DNA of 64,000 nt from an uncultured Tolumonas sp. (GTDB lineage: Bacteria; Pseudomonadota; Gammaproteobacteria; Enterobacterales; Aeromonadaceae). The notes beneath the pieces were generated by a model. It was given only the letters and a program-made list of their open reading frames with translations, was not told where the DNA came from and did no database searches. Numbering within the stretch: position 1 is the first letter of the stretch; each line of letters begins with the position of its first letter. The stretch is from contig NZ_OY781378.1 in assembly GCF_963676665.1 (NCBI RefSeq), forward strand, positions 1,146,001 to 1,210,000, in the 5' to 3' direction. The position numbers and the translations under genes are program-made. This document shows, in pieces, positions 27,686 to 36,734 of this stretch.

Positions 27686-27699
27686 ATGATCTAAATCAT
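27686..27699. promoter_or_regulatory. FNR-like palindrome in the long intergenic region before ackA
   Basis: ATGATCTAAATCAT holds a perfect TGAT-N4-ATCA core but lacks the outer T and A of the FNR consensus. It is about 500 bp before ackA. The rest of 27668-28194 shows no supported gene. A 62-codon open frame at 28044-28232 overlaps the start of ackA and is not credible. ackA is commonly oxygen-regulated in enterobacteria, so the match is plausible but weak. Confidence 0.25.
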
Positions 27700-28194
27700 C
27701 TATCAGCATTAACGGCAATTTAATTCATTGTGAAATAGGTGACTCGTCGGCAGGAATAGGGGAGAATAAGCTGTCAAGTTAGTCATTCATTGGTCTTACC
27801 AATTTATTGTGCTAAAGCCGACAGTAACAAAACATCTTGTTGATGTATGTGTGATTTATTGCACTCTTTTATACAAGGAAAAACCCAGATAAGCGTATTT
27901 ATACTCTGTATTTGTGGGCATTGATGGTGGATATGTTTGTTCTGGTGGATTGGCATAAAAAATGATGCTTGGCGATGAGAGCTGTCGGAACTGCATTATG
28001 TAGTTTTGCAGGAATTTCAGGCTGCATCTAAAAGCTGAAACTTATGCTCAGTAAGCACGAACATAATGAACATAAGTGGTTGAGCCAGTTTTTAGACGTT
28101 ACCTTTAGCAGGCCATCGCTGAACGATGATGTGTCGTTCGCCCTGACCTTGAACCGCTTTGACGCTACGCGTCTGAAAGCAATGCGAGGAAAGA

Positions 28195-29403
28195 ATGGAA
28201 GCAACAATCAATCCAACCGTTCTGGTTGTTAACTGTGGTAGTTCATCTCTGAAGTTTGCCATTGTCGATCCTGTAACCGGTAATCAATATCTTACTGGTT
28301 TAGCGGAAGCACTGGGTTTGCCTGAAGCGCAAATCAGCTGGCGTTTCGGTGAAGACGACAAGAAAAAAGCAGCTTTGCCAGCCGGTGCAAACCATACTGT
28401 GGCGTTAACTTATCTTGAAGAGCAAATTCTTGAAGGTAAACCTGAGCTGATTAAATCTTTTATCGCTGTTGGTCACCGTGTCGTTTCTGGTGGTGAATTA
28501 TTTACCCACCCAACATTGATCACCGATGAAGTGGTTAAAGGCATTGAGCAATGCATTCCTCTGGCACCACTGCACAATCCAGCGCACTTGCTCGGTATCG
28601 CTGCTGCTCGTCGTCTCTTCTCTGCGCTGCCTCACGTCGCTATTTTTGATACTGCTTTCCACCAGACTATGCCGCCGAAAGCGTTCATGTATCCGCTCCC
28701 TAATGAGCTTTACAAAGAACACGCGATTCGTCGTTATGGCGCCCACGGTACCAGCCACTACTATGTCACTACTGAAGCGGCGAAGCTGTTGGGTAAACCA
28801 ATGTCTGAGACCAATATCATTACTGCACATTTGGGTAATGGTGGTTCGGTTAGTGCTATCAAAAATGGTAAATGTGTTGATACCAGTATGGGTCTGACCC
28901 CACTGGAAGGTATCGTAATGGGTACCCGTTGTGGTGATATCGATCCATCTATCGTGTTCTTCCTGATCGATACCTTGGGTTACACCGTAGAAGATGTTCG
29001 TGACACGCTGAATAAAAAATCAGGTCTGCTGGGTCTGTCTGGTAAAACCAGCGATTTCCGTGGTGTCATTGAAGGCGTTGAGCAAGGCGACGAACAGTGC
29101 AAACTGGCGTTTGATATTTTCTGCTATCGCCTGGCGAAATACATTGCTTCTTACTATGTTGCCGTTGGTAAAGTTGATGCGCTGATCTTCACTGGCGGTA
29201 TCGGTGAAAACTCAATGCCAATGCGCAGCGCTGTGCTGAAATTACTGGAAGGTTTCGGTTTTGTTGAAGACGCGGCTGCAAATGCGGCTGCTCGTTTCGG
29301 TAACTCAGGCTTGATCACTGCGGCAGATAGTACTAAAGCGTTCGTTATTCCAACTAACGAAGAGCTGGTTATTGCCCAAGGTGCTGCTGAATTCGCTAAA
29401 TAA
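28195..29403 (+). CDS. ackA: Acetate kinase
   Basis: A 402-aa enzyme that makes ATP and acetate from acetyl phosphate. Signatures are [18 protein letters not shown] at the N-terminus, [22 protein letters not shown] and [14 protein letters not shown] 28195 follows GCGAGGAAAGA. The usual partner pta is not downstream. A terminator and then an opposing transporter gene follow, so ackA is a single-gene unit here. Confidence 0.97.
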   Translation: MEATINPTVLVVNCGSSSLKFAIVDPVTGNQYLTGLAEALGLPEAQISWRFGEDDKKKAALPAGANHTVALTYLEEQILEGKPELIKSFIAVGHRVVSGGELFTHPTLITDEVVKGIEQCIPLAPLHNPAHLLGIAAARRLFSALPHVAIFDTAFHQTMPPKAFMYPLPNELYKEHAIRRYGAHGTSHYYVTTEAAKLLGKPMSETNIITAHLGNGGSVSAIKNGKCVDTSMGLTPLEGIVMGTRCGDIDPSIVFFLIDTLGYTVEDVRDTLNKKSGLLGLSGKTSDFRGVIEGVEQGDEQCKLAFDIFCYRLAKYIASYYVAVGKVDALIFTGGIGENSMPMRSAVLKLLEGFGFVEDAAANAAARFGNSGLITAADSTKAFVIPTNEELVIAQGAAEFAK

Positions 29404-29423
29404 GTTTAGTGTATAGCAACAAT

Positions 29424-29450
29424 AAAAACGGCCCATAACGGGCCGTTTTG
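29424..29450 (+). terminator. Terminator of ackA (possibly bidirectional)
   Basis: AAAACGGCCC-ATAAC-GGGCCGTTTT perfect 10-bp stem between the converging ackA and CstA-family genes. Confidence 0.88.
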
Positions 29451-29470
29451 CTATTTAGCGTTCGTGCGTT

Positions 29471-31291
29471 TTAACTGAGTTGTTGTGCTACTGTTTCTGT
29501 GGCGGCTGCACGGCGTTGAGCTGGTGATTTGCTCAACAGTTCCTTCCATTTCCGCATGGCTGAGATCAGTATGATGATACCCAGCACCAGCATGATGATA
29601 GAGATACAACCGTTAAAAATGTTGTAACCTTTAGCTACTGGGTTGAAGTACACATTTTTTATCATCCAGTAACCGGCATATTGTACGGTTACAAACAGAT
29701 AAGATAATGGAATCAAACAGGTCAGCGCATAACGACGTTTAGTGGATAACCGCAGGATGATGGTAGTGCCAATTATCAGGCCTACGGATGCCATCAGCTG
29801 ATTAGAAACCCCGAACAGTGCCCATACTGAACCAATATCGCCAGACATCAGCAGATAACCCCACATCAGACAAGCTAGTATGCTCGCGCCAATAGCACCG
29901 GGCATCCAATCAATGCGTTTTAATGGCGCATAAAATTCACCGAAGAAATCTTGAATCAAATAGCGGGATACACGAGTGCCTGAGTCAACGGCAGTCAGAA
30001 TGAATACCGCTTCAAACATAACGACGAACTGGAAGAAATAAGAAGACAGTGAGCTGAACCAGCTGATTTTGGTGAAGATGTAAGACATACCAACAGCCAG
30101 TGTTACGGCACCACCAGTACGACCATACAGATCTAAACCAATTTCTTTCGACAGTTGTGGCAAATCAACCACGTTCATACCCAGATTAGCAAAAGCAGCA
30201 GGTGATGAGTTGATCGCGAAATAATCAGCAGGGTGTAAGGCGGTTGCGGCAATCAGTGCCATTACACCAACCACACATTCCGCCAACATGGCACCAAAGG
30301 CAACCGGCAGAATATCGCTCCATTTATCGACCAATTTAGGGGTGGTGCCTGAACCAATAAAGGCATGGAAACCAGAGATCGCGCCACAAGCAATGGTGAT
30401 AGAGATGAACGGCCATACCGGGCCGCCCAGAACCGGGCCACCACCATGAATAAATTGAGTCAGCGCAGGGAATTGGATTTCAGGGTTGATAAACACCACG
30501 CCGATAATCAACGCACCAAACACGCCAATCTTCATGAAGGAAGAGATGTAACCGCGCGGAGTTAACAGCAACCAAACTGGCAGTGCAGTTGCGAAGAACG
30601 CATAGATTGGTAACGCTAAACTGATGGTGGTTTCGTGCAGGGTTAACCAGTCGCCGAATACGGTGCCCTGAATGTAAGGGCCGAAAAATACGCAGGCCAA
30701 TACTGCAATAAAACCAACAATCGAGGAGTTCTTCAGATCACCGGTCGCTTTATGATACAAACCCACCAGCATGGAAATCGGGATGGTCATGAAGACGGCA
30801 AACGTACCCCAGGCATTGCGTTCCAAGGCATGAACCACCACCATCGATAAACCCGCCATGGTAATGGTGATGATGAACAGCATCGCTAAACCAGTACACC
30901 AGCCTGCCACTGGGCCCAGTTCCGCTTTTGCTACTTCCGACAGTGACTTACCCTGATATTTCATGGAAGCAAACAGCACGACAGTGTCGTGTACCGCACC
31001 ACCAATTACGCAACCAATGAGTAACCAGAGGAAGCTCGGAAGATAGCCATATTGTGCCGCCAGCACGGGGCCAACCAGTGGGCCTGCAGCCGCAATCGCA
31101 GCAAAATGCTGACCGAAGTTAACCCAACGATTCGTTGGAACATAATTTTTGCCATCAGCTAACGCATGAGAGGGCGTTACCTGACTGTCATCGGCTTGCA
31201 GCACTTTACGAACAAAGAAAATGCCGTAAAACCGATAACAGATGGCAAGAATACACAGTGCGCTGATGACAAATGTAATCGCATGCGTCAT
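29471..31291 (-). CDS. CstA-family transporter (probable pyruvate/peptide carrier, BtsT/CstA-like)
   Basis: A 606-aa polytopic inner-membrane protein with about 15 hydrophobic segments. The conserved CstA core has GKNYVPTNRWVNFGQHFAAI, AAGPLVGPVLAAQYGYLPS and GGAVHDTVVLFAS. E. coli BtsT and CstA are about 700 aa, so this is a shorter member. The BtsS/BtsR two-component genes lie directly upstream on the same strand and a candidate BtsR operator precedes it, which supports a pyruvate-type substrate as for BtsT. That inference rests on context. Confidence 0.88.
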   Translation of the reverse strand: MTHAITFVISALCILAICYRFYGIFFVRKVLQADDSQVTPSHALADGKNYVPTNRWVNFGQHFAAIAAAGPLVGPVLAAQYGYLPSFLWLLIGCVIGGAVHDTVVLFASMKYQGKSLSEVAKAELGPVAGWCTGLAMLFIITITMAGLSMVVVHALERNAWGTFAVFMTIPISMLVGLYHKATGDLKNSSIVGFIAVLACVFFGPYIQGTVFGDWLTLHETTISLALPIYAFFATALPVWLLLTPRGYISSFMKIGVFGALIIGVVFINPEIQFPALTQFIHGGGPVLGGPVWPFISITIACGAISGFHAFIGSGTTPKLVDKWSDILPVAFGAMLAECVVGVMALIAATALHPADYFAINSSPAAFANLGMNVVDLPQLSKEIGLDLYGRTGGAVTLAVGMSYIFTKISWFSSLSSYFFQFVVMFEAVFILTAVDSGTRVSRYLIQDFFGEFYAPLKRIDWMPGAIGASILACLMWGYLLMSGDIGSVWALFGVSNQLMASVGLIIGTTIILRLSTKRRYALTCLIPLSYLFVTVQYAGYWMIKNVYFNPVAKGYNIFNGCISIIMLVLGIIILISAMRKWKELLSKSPAQRRAAATETVAQQLS

Positions 31292-31412
31292 GAGTGTTAC
31301 TCCTGAGTGTAAGTTGATACTGCACCAGATCCTTTCTGGTGTGACAGATTCACCTTAGAACAGTGTTTTCAGGAATAACATTTCAAATCCAGTGAGTGGT
31401 TGTATGGCGCAA

Positions 31413-31441
31413 TAAGCGGTCATTATCGGTGATAAAGCGGT
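31413..31441 (-). promoter_or_regulatory. Candidate BtsR operator upstream of the CstA-family gene
   Basis: On the minus strand, ACCGCTTT, a 13-nt spacer, then ACCGCTTA. As I recall, E. coli BtsR (YehT) binds two ACC(G/A)CT(C/T)A-like boxes 13 bp apart before btsT. Box spacing and sequence agree closely. A third, weaker copy (ACCGATAA) lies in the spacer. The boxes lie 122-150 bp before the transporter start and just past the btsR stop codon. Confidence 0.7.
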
Positions 31442-31449
31442 TTTAGGAT

Positions 31450-32181
31450 TTAGGGAATATTCAGGCTCTGCTTGAGTGGTTTCAGATAACGGCGGCTGAC
31501 CGGTATGTGTTGTTGGGCTCGGGTGATCACTTCCGCACTGCCATTTTCCAGCAACTGAATTTCTGCAACCTGGTCGGGGTTGATCATATATTGGCGGTGG
31601 CAACGCAAAAATGGTGTTTTTTCTTCCAGTGTGCGCATGGTCAGTTGTGTAACACCAGCTTGTTTGGCACTGAACACATGCACGCCAGCCAAATCACTGT
31701 GGATGTATTCCACCTCAGTCAGTGGCACTAAAAAAATACGGTTGTGGCCACAACAGGGAATAGAGCGTAATGGCGCCAACTCGGCTAATGGTTGGTATGA
31801 TGGCGGCGTTAACTCTTTGCGTAAGCGGCCTAATGTCTTTTCCAGACGAGCGGGTTCTATGGGTTTGAGCAAATAATCAAACGCATTTTCTTCAAACGCT
31901 TTCAACGCAAATTCATCGTAAGCGGTAACAAAAACAATCGCAGGTAAATGTTCGGGGTCAAGCATGCTGACCATTTCCAGCCCACTGATGCGGGGCATCT
32001 GAATATCTAAAAACACCACATCCGGACGGAGTTTATGGATTGCCGGAATTGCTTCCAGTGCATTGCTGCATTCACCGATGATCTCCAGTTCAGCCTCATT
32101 TTTCCGCGAATAACTTTCCAGAATACTGCGTAATTCTTCTCTGGCTGGTAATTCATCATCGACAATGATCACTCGCAACAT
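31450..32181 (-). CDS. btsR: LytTR-type response regulator BtsR
   Basis: A 243-aa response regulator. The receiver domain has the acidic pair Asp8/Asp9, phospho-acceptor Asp59 (VVFLDIQMPR) and YLLKPIEPARLEKTL. A C-terminal LytTR DNA-binding domain follows (about residues 140-243, VEYIHSDLAGVHVFS and FLRCHRQYMINPDQVAEIQL). The length and both domains match E. coli BtsR (YehT). Its start overlaps the end of btsS by 13 bp. It probably activates the CstA-family gene immediately downstream. Confidence 0.93.
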   Translation of the reverse strand: MLRVIIVDDELPAREELRSILESYSRKNEAELEIIGECSNALEAIPAIHKLRPDVVFLDIQMPRISGLEMVSMLDPEHLPAIVFVTAYDEFALKAFEENAFDYLLKPIEPARLEKTLGRLRKELTPPSYQPLAELAPLRSIPCCGHNRIFLVPLTEVEYIHSDLAGVHVFSAKQAGVTQLTMRTLEEKTPFLRCHRQYMINPDQVAEIQLLENGSAEVITRAQQHIPVSRRYLKPLKQSLNIP

Positions 32182-33890
32182 GGTTCAACCTCAGAAAACG
32201 GCAAATTAATAATGACCTGAGTGACAATATCGGGCTGACACTGCACTTGAACTCCGAACTGATCGCCGTAATGGGCCTTGATACGGCGATCAACCAGATT
32301 CATGCCCAAACCATTACTACTTTCATCTTTATCGGGCGCTGCGGGAGCATCAAATAAACCGGCATCATCGGCAACGACTAACTGCCACCCGTCATTATTT
32401 CGCTGACCAGAAATGGTTACAGTGCCACCATTTATCGTTTGAGAAATGCCATGCTTTATCGCATTTTCCACAATGGGTTGCAGTGAGAAGGCGGGCAATT
32501 TCTGATTTAGCAATGAATCTTCCACCTGAAACAAGACTTTTAACCGATCAGGGAAGCGAGCCAACTCGATCTGTAAATAACTGTTTACGTGTTCTAATTC
32601 CTCTTTCAGGGTAACCTCTTCGGTTCCCCGGCGTAAATTCTTCCTGAAGAACAATGAAAGATGCTGAACGAGTTGCCGTGCATGCTCTGGGTCTCGACGT
32701 ATCACCGAACCCAGCGTGTTTAAGGCGTTAAACAGAAAATGCGGGTTTACTTGCGCGTGGAGTAATTTGATTTCCGATTGTGCCAACAGCTCGCTTTGGG
32801 CGGAATATTTCCCTGCCAGAATTTGTGTGGAAAGTAATCTTGCCATGCCTTCACCCAACGTGCGGTTGAGGGAAGAGAAGAGCTTTCTTTTCGGTTCATA
32901 AAGTTTAATGGTGCCGATCACCCGATTGTCCTCACCGCGCAGCGGTATGACGAGTGTAGAACCCAGCTTGCAGTGCGGATCTAACGTACAGTGATAGCGG
33001 ATCAGATTGCCATCAGCATACACTACTTCATTATTCGCGATAGCGCGTAAGGTGTGAGACGAAGTGATGGCGGTGCCGGGAAGATGGTGGTCTTCGCCAA
33101 TGCCAATAAAGGCGAGCAACTTTTCCCGATCGGTGAGAGCTACGGCGCCGACATTGGTTTCTTCCAATAAGATCCGTGCAAGTTGCGCGCAATTTTCCTG
33201 ATTAAAGCCTTTGTTCAATATACCCATGGAACGCTCTGCTATTTTTAAAGCGCGGGCAGAGAAGGCGACCGAATATTTTTCATACATCGCACGGCGATCG
33301 AGCAGCATTCGCATCAAAATAGCAGCCCCAAAGCTATTCGCCAGCATCATCGGTAATGCAATGTTTTGCACCAGATGCCAGGCCTGATCAAAAGGGCGTG
33401 CCAATAACAAGATAATACCCATCTGCATACATTCGGCGATGACGGCGACTGAAAAAACGATCCAGGGGTTAAACAGTTGATCGGGTCGCCGACGTTGCAG
33501 GAAATAGCGATGCACTAAACCACCTAACAAACCTTCAGCAATGGTCGAAATCATGCATGCAAAAGAGGTAAAACCACCAAGGCTGTAACGATGAACACCA
33601 CCGGTTAAGCCGACTAGAAATCCGACTACAGGTCCGCCGACAATTCCCCCTAATACTGCACCGGTAGCGCGGGTATTGGCGATCGAATTATCGATTTTCA
33701 GGCCAAAATAGGTGCCCATAATGCAAAAAGCGGAAAAGGTTAAGTAGCAGAGAATTTTATTTGGCAGACTAATGGTAACTTGAGTGAGCGGCTGAAAAAG
33801 TGGCGTCTTACTCAACAGATAGACGATAACCACATAGACACACATCTGCTGCAATAACGAGACGATAAGCGTGATTTGTTGAAGGCTCAT
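32169..33890 (-). CDS. btsS: LytS-type sensor histidine kinase BtsS (pyruvate sensor)
   Basis: A 573-aa membrane kinase very close in layout to E. coli BtsS (YehU). The 5TM-LytS sensor region (about residues 5-205) contains FCIMGTYFGLKIDNSIANTR and GGPVVGFLVGLTGGVHRYSL. A GAF-like domain follows (TDREKLLAFIGIGEDHHLPG, then CKLGSTLVIPLRGE). The kinase domain has the His box HAQVNPHFLFNALNTLG and the N box QPIVENAIKHG. E. coli BtsS binds extracellular pyruvate, and the same role is inferred here. It is divergent from the BMP transporter genes. Confidence 0.93.
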   Translation of the reverse strand: MSLQQITLIVSLLQQMCVYVVIVYLLSKTPLFQPLTQVTISLPNKILCYLTFSAFCIMGTYFGLKIDNSIANTRATGAVLGGIVGGPVVGFLVGLTGGVHRYSLGGFTSFACMISTIAEGLLGGLVHRYFLQRRRPDQLFNPWIVFSVAVIAECMQMGIILLLARPFDQAWHLVQNIALPMMLANSFGAAILMRMLLDRRAMYEKYSVAFSARALKIAERSMGILNKGFNQENCAQLARILLEETNVGAVALTDREKLLAFIGIGEDHHLPGTAITSSHTLRAIANNEVVYADGNLIRYHCTLDPHCKLGSTLVIPLRGEDNRVIGTIKLYEPKRKLFSSLNRTLGEGMARLLSTQILAGKYSAQSELLAQSEIKLLHAQVNPHFLFNALNTLGSVIRRDPEHARQLVQHLSLFFRKNLRRGTEEVTLKEELEHVNSYLQIELARFPDRLKVLFQVEDSLLNQKLPAFSLQPIVENAIKHGISQTINGGTVTISGQRNNDGWQLVVADDAGLFDAPAAPDKDESSNGLGMNLVDRRIKAHYGDQFGVQVQCQPDIVTQVIINLPFSEVEPCCE

Positions 33891-33930
33891 AATGGTGAGA
33901 GGTTCATTTGGTGTGCCCCATTGTAGGTAG

Positions 33931-33947
33931 AGTTAAAGTAGTTAACT
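33931..33947. promoter_or_regulatory. Inverted repeat between btsS and the nucleoside importer operon
   Basis: AGTTAA-AGTAG-TTAACT, a 6-bp perfect inverted repeat in the shared intergenic region. A second one, CAAGTTTT-(7 nt)-AAAACTTG, lies at 33988-34010. Either could be an operator. I do not recognise a regulator, and there is no PurR-like box. Confidence 0.25.
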
Positions 33948-34088
33948 TTGTAGTAGCTCATTTTTTTACAATAAAGCGCTGGAACAGCAAGTTTTAAGGT
34001 AAAAAACTTGACCAAAACTCTGTACTTCATAGACTTATATATTGTGCCCGAATCGGGCTCAGGCCGATTAACCTGGAAGGATAAGAAG

Positions 34089-35090
34089 ATGAATAAGATT
34101 CTGAAAATGGCAGCTGTAGCAACGTTTACTCTGACTGCTTTAAGCGCTCACGCTAAAGCAGCAGAACCAGCTGTTATTTATGATACAGCAGGTAAATTTG
34201 ATAAATCGTTCAACGAAGCCGTTTTCCGTGGTGGTGTTGAAGAATATAAGAAAGCTAAAAAAATCACCGTTAAAGAATTTGAACCACAAAATGAAGCGCA
34301 ACGTGAACAAGGTTTGCGTCGTTTAGCCAGCCGTGGTTACAGCCCGATCGTGGCGGTAGGTTTTAACTTCTCATCTTCTGTAGAAAAAGTCGCTGCTGAA
34401 TTCCCAAAAATTCAATTCACTATCATTGATTCAGTCGTTGATAAACCAAACGTGCAATCAGTGGTATTTAAAGAACACGAAGGTTCTTTCCTGGTTGGCG
34501 CGTTAGCCGCGCAAGCATCTAAAACTGGTAAAGTCGGTTTCGTAGGCGGTATGGATATTCCGCTGATCCGTAAATTCGAATGTGGTTATGAGCAGGGCGC
34601 TAAATACATCAACCCGAAAGCTGAAGTATTCCAGAACATGACGGGCTCTACCCCTGCTGCGTTTGCTGACCCGGCTAAAGGTGCGGAACTGGCTAAAACC
34701 CAATTCTCGAAAGGTGCGGATGTTGTTTATGCTGCTGCTGGTGGCACTGGTCTGGGCGTTTATCAAGCTGCGAAAGATGCGGGCAAGCTGGCAATCGGTG
34801 TTGATTCCAACCAAAACCATCTGCATCCAGGCACTATGCTGACCTCCATGGTGAAAAGTGTTGGTTTGGCGGCATTCCAGAGCTGGGATGAATCTGCGCA
34901 AGGTAAATGGACTGGCGGTGTGAAAGCGCTGGGTCTGGCTGAAGGTGGTGTCGATTGGGCGCAAGATGAAAATAACGCCAAGCTGATCACGCCAGAAATG
35001 AAAACCAAAATGGACAGCATCAAGAAAGATATCATCGCGGGTAAAATCAAAATCCACGATTATATGGCTGATAACACCTGTAAATATTGA
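34089..35090 (+). CDS. BMP-family nucleoside/purine-binding lipoprotein-type protein (periplasmic)
   Basis: Solute-binding component of the importer encoded downstream. ATG 34089 is chosen because GGAAGGATAAGAAG precedes it and it gives a clean signal peptide (about residues 1-26, ending SAHAKA), for 333 aa. An open frame back to 34008 has no ribosome site. The BMP (PnrA/Med) family motifs are visible: YDTAGKFDKSFNEAVFRGG near the mature N-terminus, then KVGFVGGMDIPLIRKFECGY and AIGVDSNQNHL. No lipobox is seen, so it is probably a free periplasmic protein. BMP proteins bind nucleosides or purines. Confidence 0.9.
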   Translation: MNKILKMAAVATFTLTALSAHAKAAEPAVIYDTAGKFDKSFNEAVFRGGVEEYKKAKKITVKEFEPQNEAQREQGLRRLASRGYSPIVAVGFNFSSSVEKVAAEFPKIQFTIIDSVVDKPNVQSVVFKEHEGSFLVGALAAQASKTGKVGFVGGMDIPLIRKFECGYEQGAKYINPKAEVFQNMTGSTPAAFADPAKGAELAKTQFSKGADVVYAAAGGTGLGVYQAAKDAGKLAIGVDSNQNHLHPGTMLTSMVKSVGLAAFQSWDESAQGKWTGGVKALGLAEGGVDWAQDENNAKLITPEMKTKMDSIKKDIIAGKIKIHDYMADNTCKY

Positions 35091-35113
35091 TCCACATTTT
35101 TTAGCTAATCCGG

Positions 35114-35134
35114 AACCGGCCATCAGGGCCGGTT
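35114..35134 (+). promoter_or_regulatory. Intercistronic hairpin after the BMP gene
   Basis: AACCGGCC-ATCAG-GGCCGGTT stem with no long T-run after it. It is placed like the hairpin after the sugar-binding gene and may favour expression of the binding protein over the later cistrons. Confidence 0.55.
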
Positions 35135-35171
35135 TCGTGTATTTATTAACCCGTGTTCTGGAAATCATACT

Positions 35172-36734
35172 GTGGCGCAATTAGACTCATATGCGTTAGA
35201 ACTGAGTGGTATCGATAAGCGATTTGGCGAAGTTCACGCCAACAAGCATATTGATCTGCAAGTTCGTAAAGGCTCGATCCATGGCATCGTCGGAGAAAAC
35301 GGTGCTGGGAAATCGACATTAATGAGCATCATCTACGGTTTTTATCACGCCGATAGTGGCGAGATGAAAGTCAAAGGTGCTCCTTATAAGCCTGGGGGAT
35401 CGCAGGATGCGATTGCCGCCGGTATCGGCATGGTGCATCAGCATTTTATGTTGGTGAACACCTTCACAGTATTAGAAAACATCATTCTGGGTGTGGAACA
35501 AGGTTTTACGCTGGCGCCAAGTCTGGCGGCGGCGAAAAAGAAACTGAAAGAGCTGGCTGCACAATATGGCTTGGATGTACCGCTGGATGCAGTAGTTGAA
35601 GACTTGCCAGTGGGTCTACAACAGCGCGTAGAAATTCTGAAAGCGCTCTATCGCGGCGCCGAAATTCTGATCCTGGATGAACCAACGGGTGTGTTGACCC
35701 CGCAGGAAGCTGAACATCTGTTCGCTATTCTGGCGAAACTAAAAGATCAGGGCACGACGGTTATTTTGATTACACACAAACTGCGTGAAATCATGGCAAT
35801 CACCGATCAGATTTCTGTCATGCGTCGTGGTGAAATGGTCGCGCATGTTGCGACGGTGAATACTTCGCGTGAAGATCTGGCTGAGTTAATGGTCGGACGT
35901 AAAGTTCGCCTGACGGTCGATAAAGAAGACACGCAAGCGGGTGATGTACTGCTAAAAGCCGATAAATTGCGTTATGTCGATGCTACAGGTGTTGAACGAA
36001 TTAAATCGGTCTCCTTCAACGTGCGCGCCGGTGAAGTGGTTGGCATTGCCGGTGTATCAGGAAATGGTCAGTCGGAATTGCTGGAACTACTCAGTGGCAT
36101 TATCAAACCAGCCAGTGGTTCATTTTCTATTGGTTCCCATCAAATTGACGCCAATAACCCTGCCGATGCGGGTGAGATCCGTGACTATGGTCTGGGGCAT
36201 GTGCCGGAAGATCGGCATAAAATGGGTCTGATCAATAAGTTTTCCGCGCAAGAAGCCTTCATCATGGGTTATCACAACCACGCGATGTATAACCGCGGTC
36301 TCTTACAAGATAAGAACGCGATTCTGCGCGATTGTCAGGAAAAAATGGATAAGTGGGATGTGCGCCCAGCGAATCCGCAATTAAAAACGGCTAATTTCTC
36401 CGGTGGGAATCAGCAGAAACTGGTCATTGCCCGTGAAGTGGAAAAGAACCCCGATGTGTTGCTGATTGGTCAGCCAACACGTGGGGTCGACATTGGTGCG
36501 ATCGAGTTTATTCACAAACAAGTGATTGCCATGCGCGATGCGGGGAAAGCCGTGTTGTTGGTATCTGTTGAGTTGGATGAAATTCTTTCACTGTCTGATC
36601 GCATTCTGGTGATGTTTGACGGAGCGATTGTCGGCGAAGTCTCTGCGGCTCAGGCCGATGAAAAAACACTGGGCTTAATGATGGCCAATATCATTCCTGA
36701 ACATTTGCAGGCGCAACAAGGGGTTCAAGCATGA
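35172..36734 (+). CDS. Nucleoside ABC transporter ATP-binding protein (double NBD)
   Basis: A 520-aa ATPase with two nucleotide-binding domains in tandem, as in RbsA/YufO-type proteins. NBD1 has Walker A GENGAGKST and Walker B ILILDEPTGVLTPQE, with the family's divergent signature LPVGLQQRVEIL. NBD2 has the degenerate Walker A GVSGNGQSE and signature FSGGNQQKLVIARE. The GTG start at 35172 is used with a weak GGAAA ribosome site. It overlaps the first permease gene by 4 bp. It powers uptake with the two following permeases. Confidence 0.92.
   Translation: MAQLDSYALELSGIDKRFGEVHANKHIDLQVRKGSIHGIVGENGAGKSTLMSIIYGFYHADSGEMKVKGAPYKPGGSQDAIAAGIGMVHQHFMLVNTFTVLENIILGVEQGFTLAPSLAAAKKKLKELAAQYGLDVPLDAVVEDLPVGLQQRVEILKALYRGAEILILDEPTGVLTPQEAEHLFAILAKLKDQGTTVILITHKLREIMAITDQISVMRRGEMVAHVATVNTSREDLAELMVGRKVRLTVDKEDTQAGDVLLKADKLRYVDATGVERIKSVSFNVRAGEVVGIAGVSGNGQSELLELLSGIIKPASGSFSIGSHQIDANNPADAGEIRDYGLGHVPEDRHKMGLINKFSAQEAFIMGYHNHAMYNRGLLQDKNAILRDCQEKMDKWDVRPANPQLKTANFSGGNQQKLVIAREVEKNPDVLLIGQPTRGVDIGAIEFIHKQVIAMRDAGKAVLLVSVELDEILSLSDRILVMFDGAIVGEVSAAQADEKTLGLMMANIIPEHLQAQQGVQA

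Noticed and set aside
28044-28232. 62-codon open frame before ackA
   Set aside because: It overlaps the ackA start in another frame, has no recognisable motif and lacks a ribosome site. It looks like chance.
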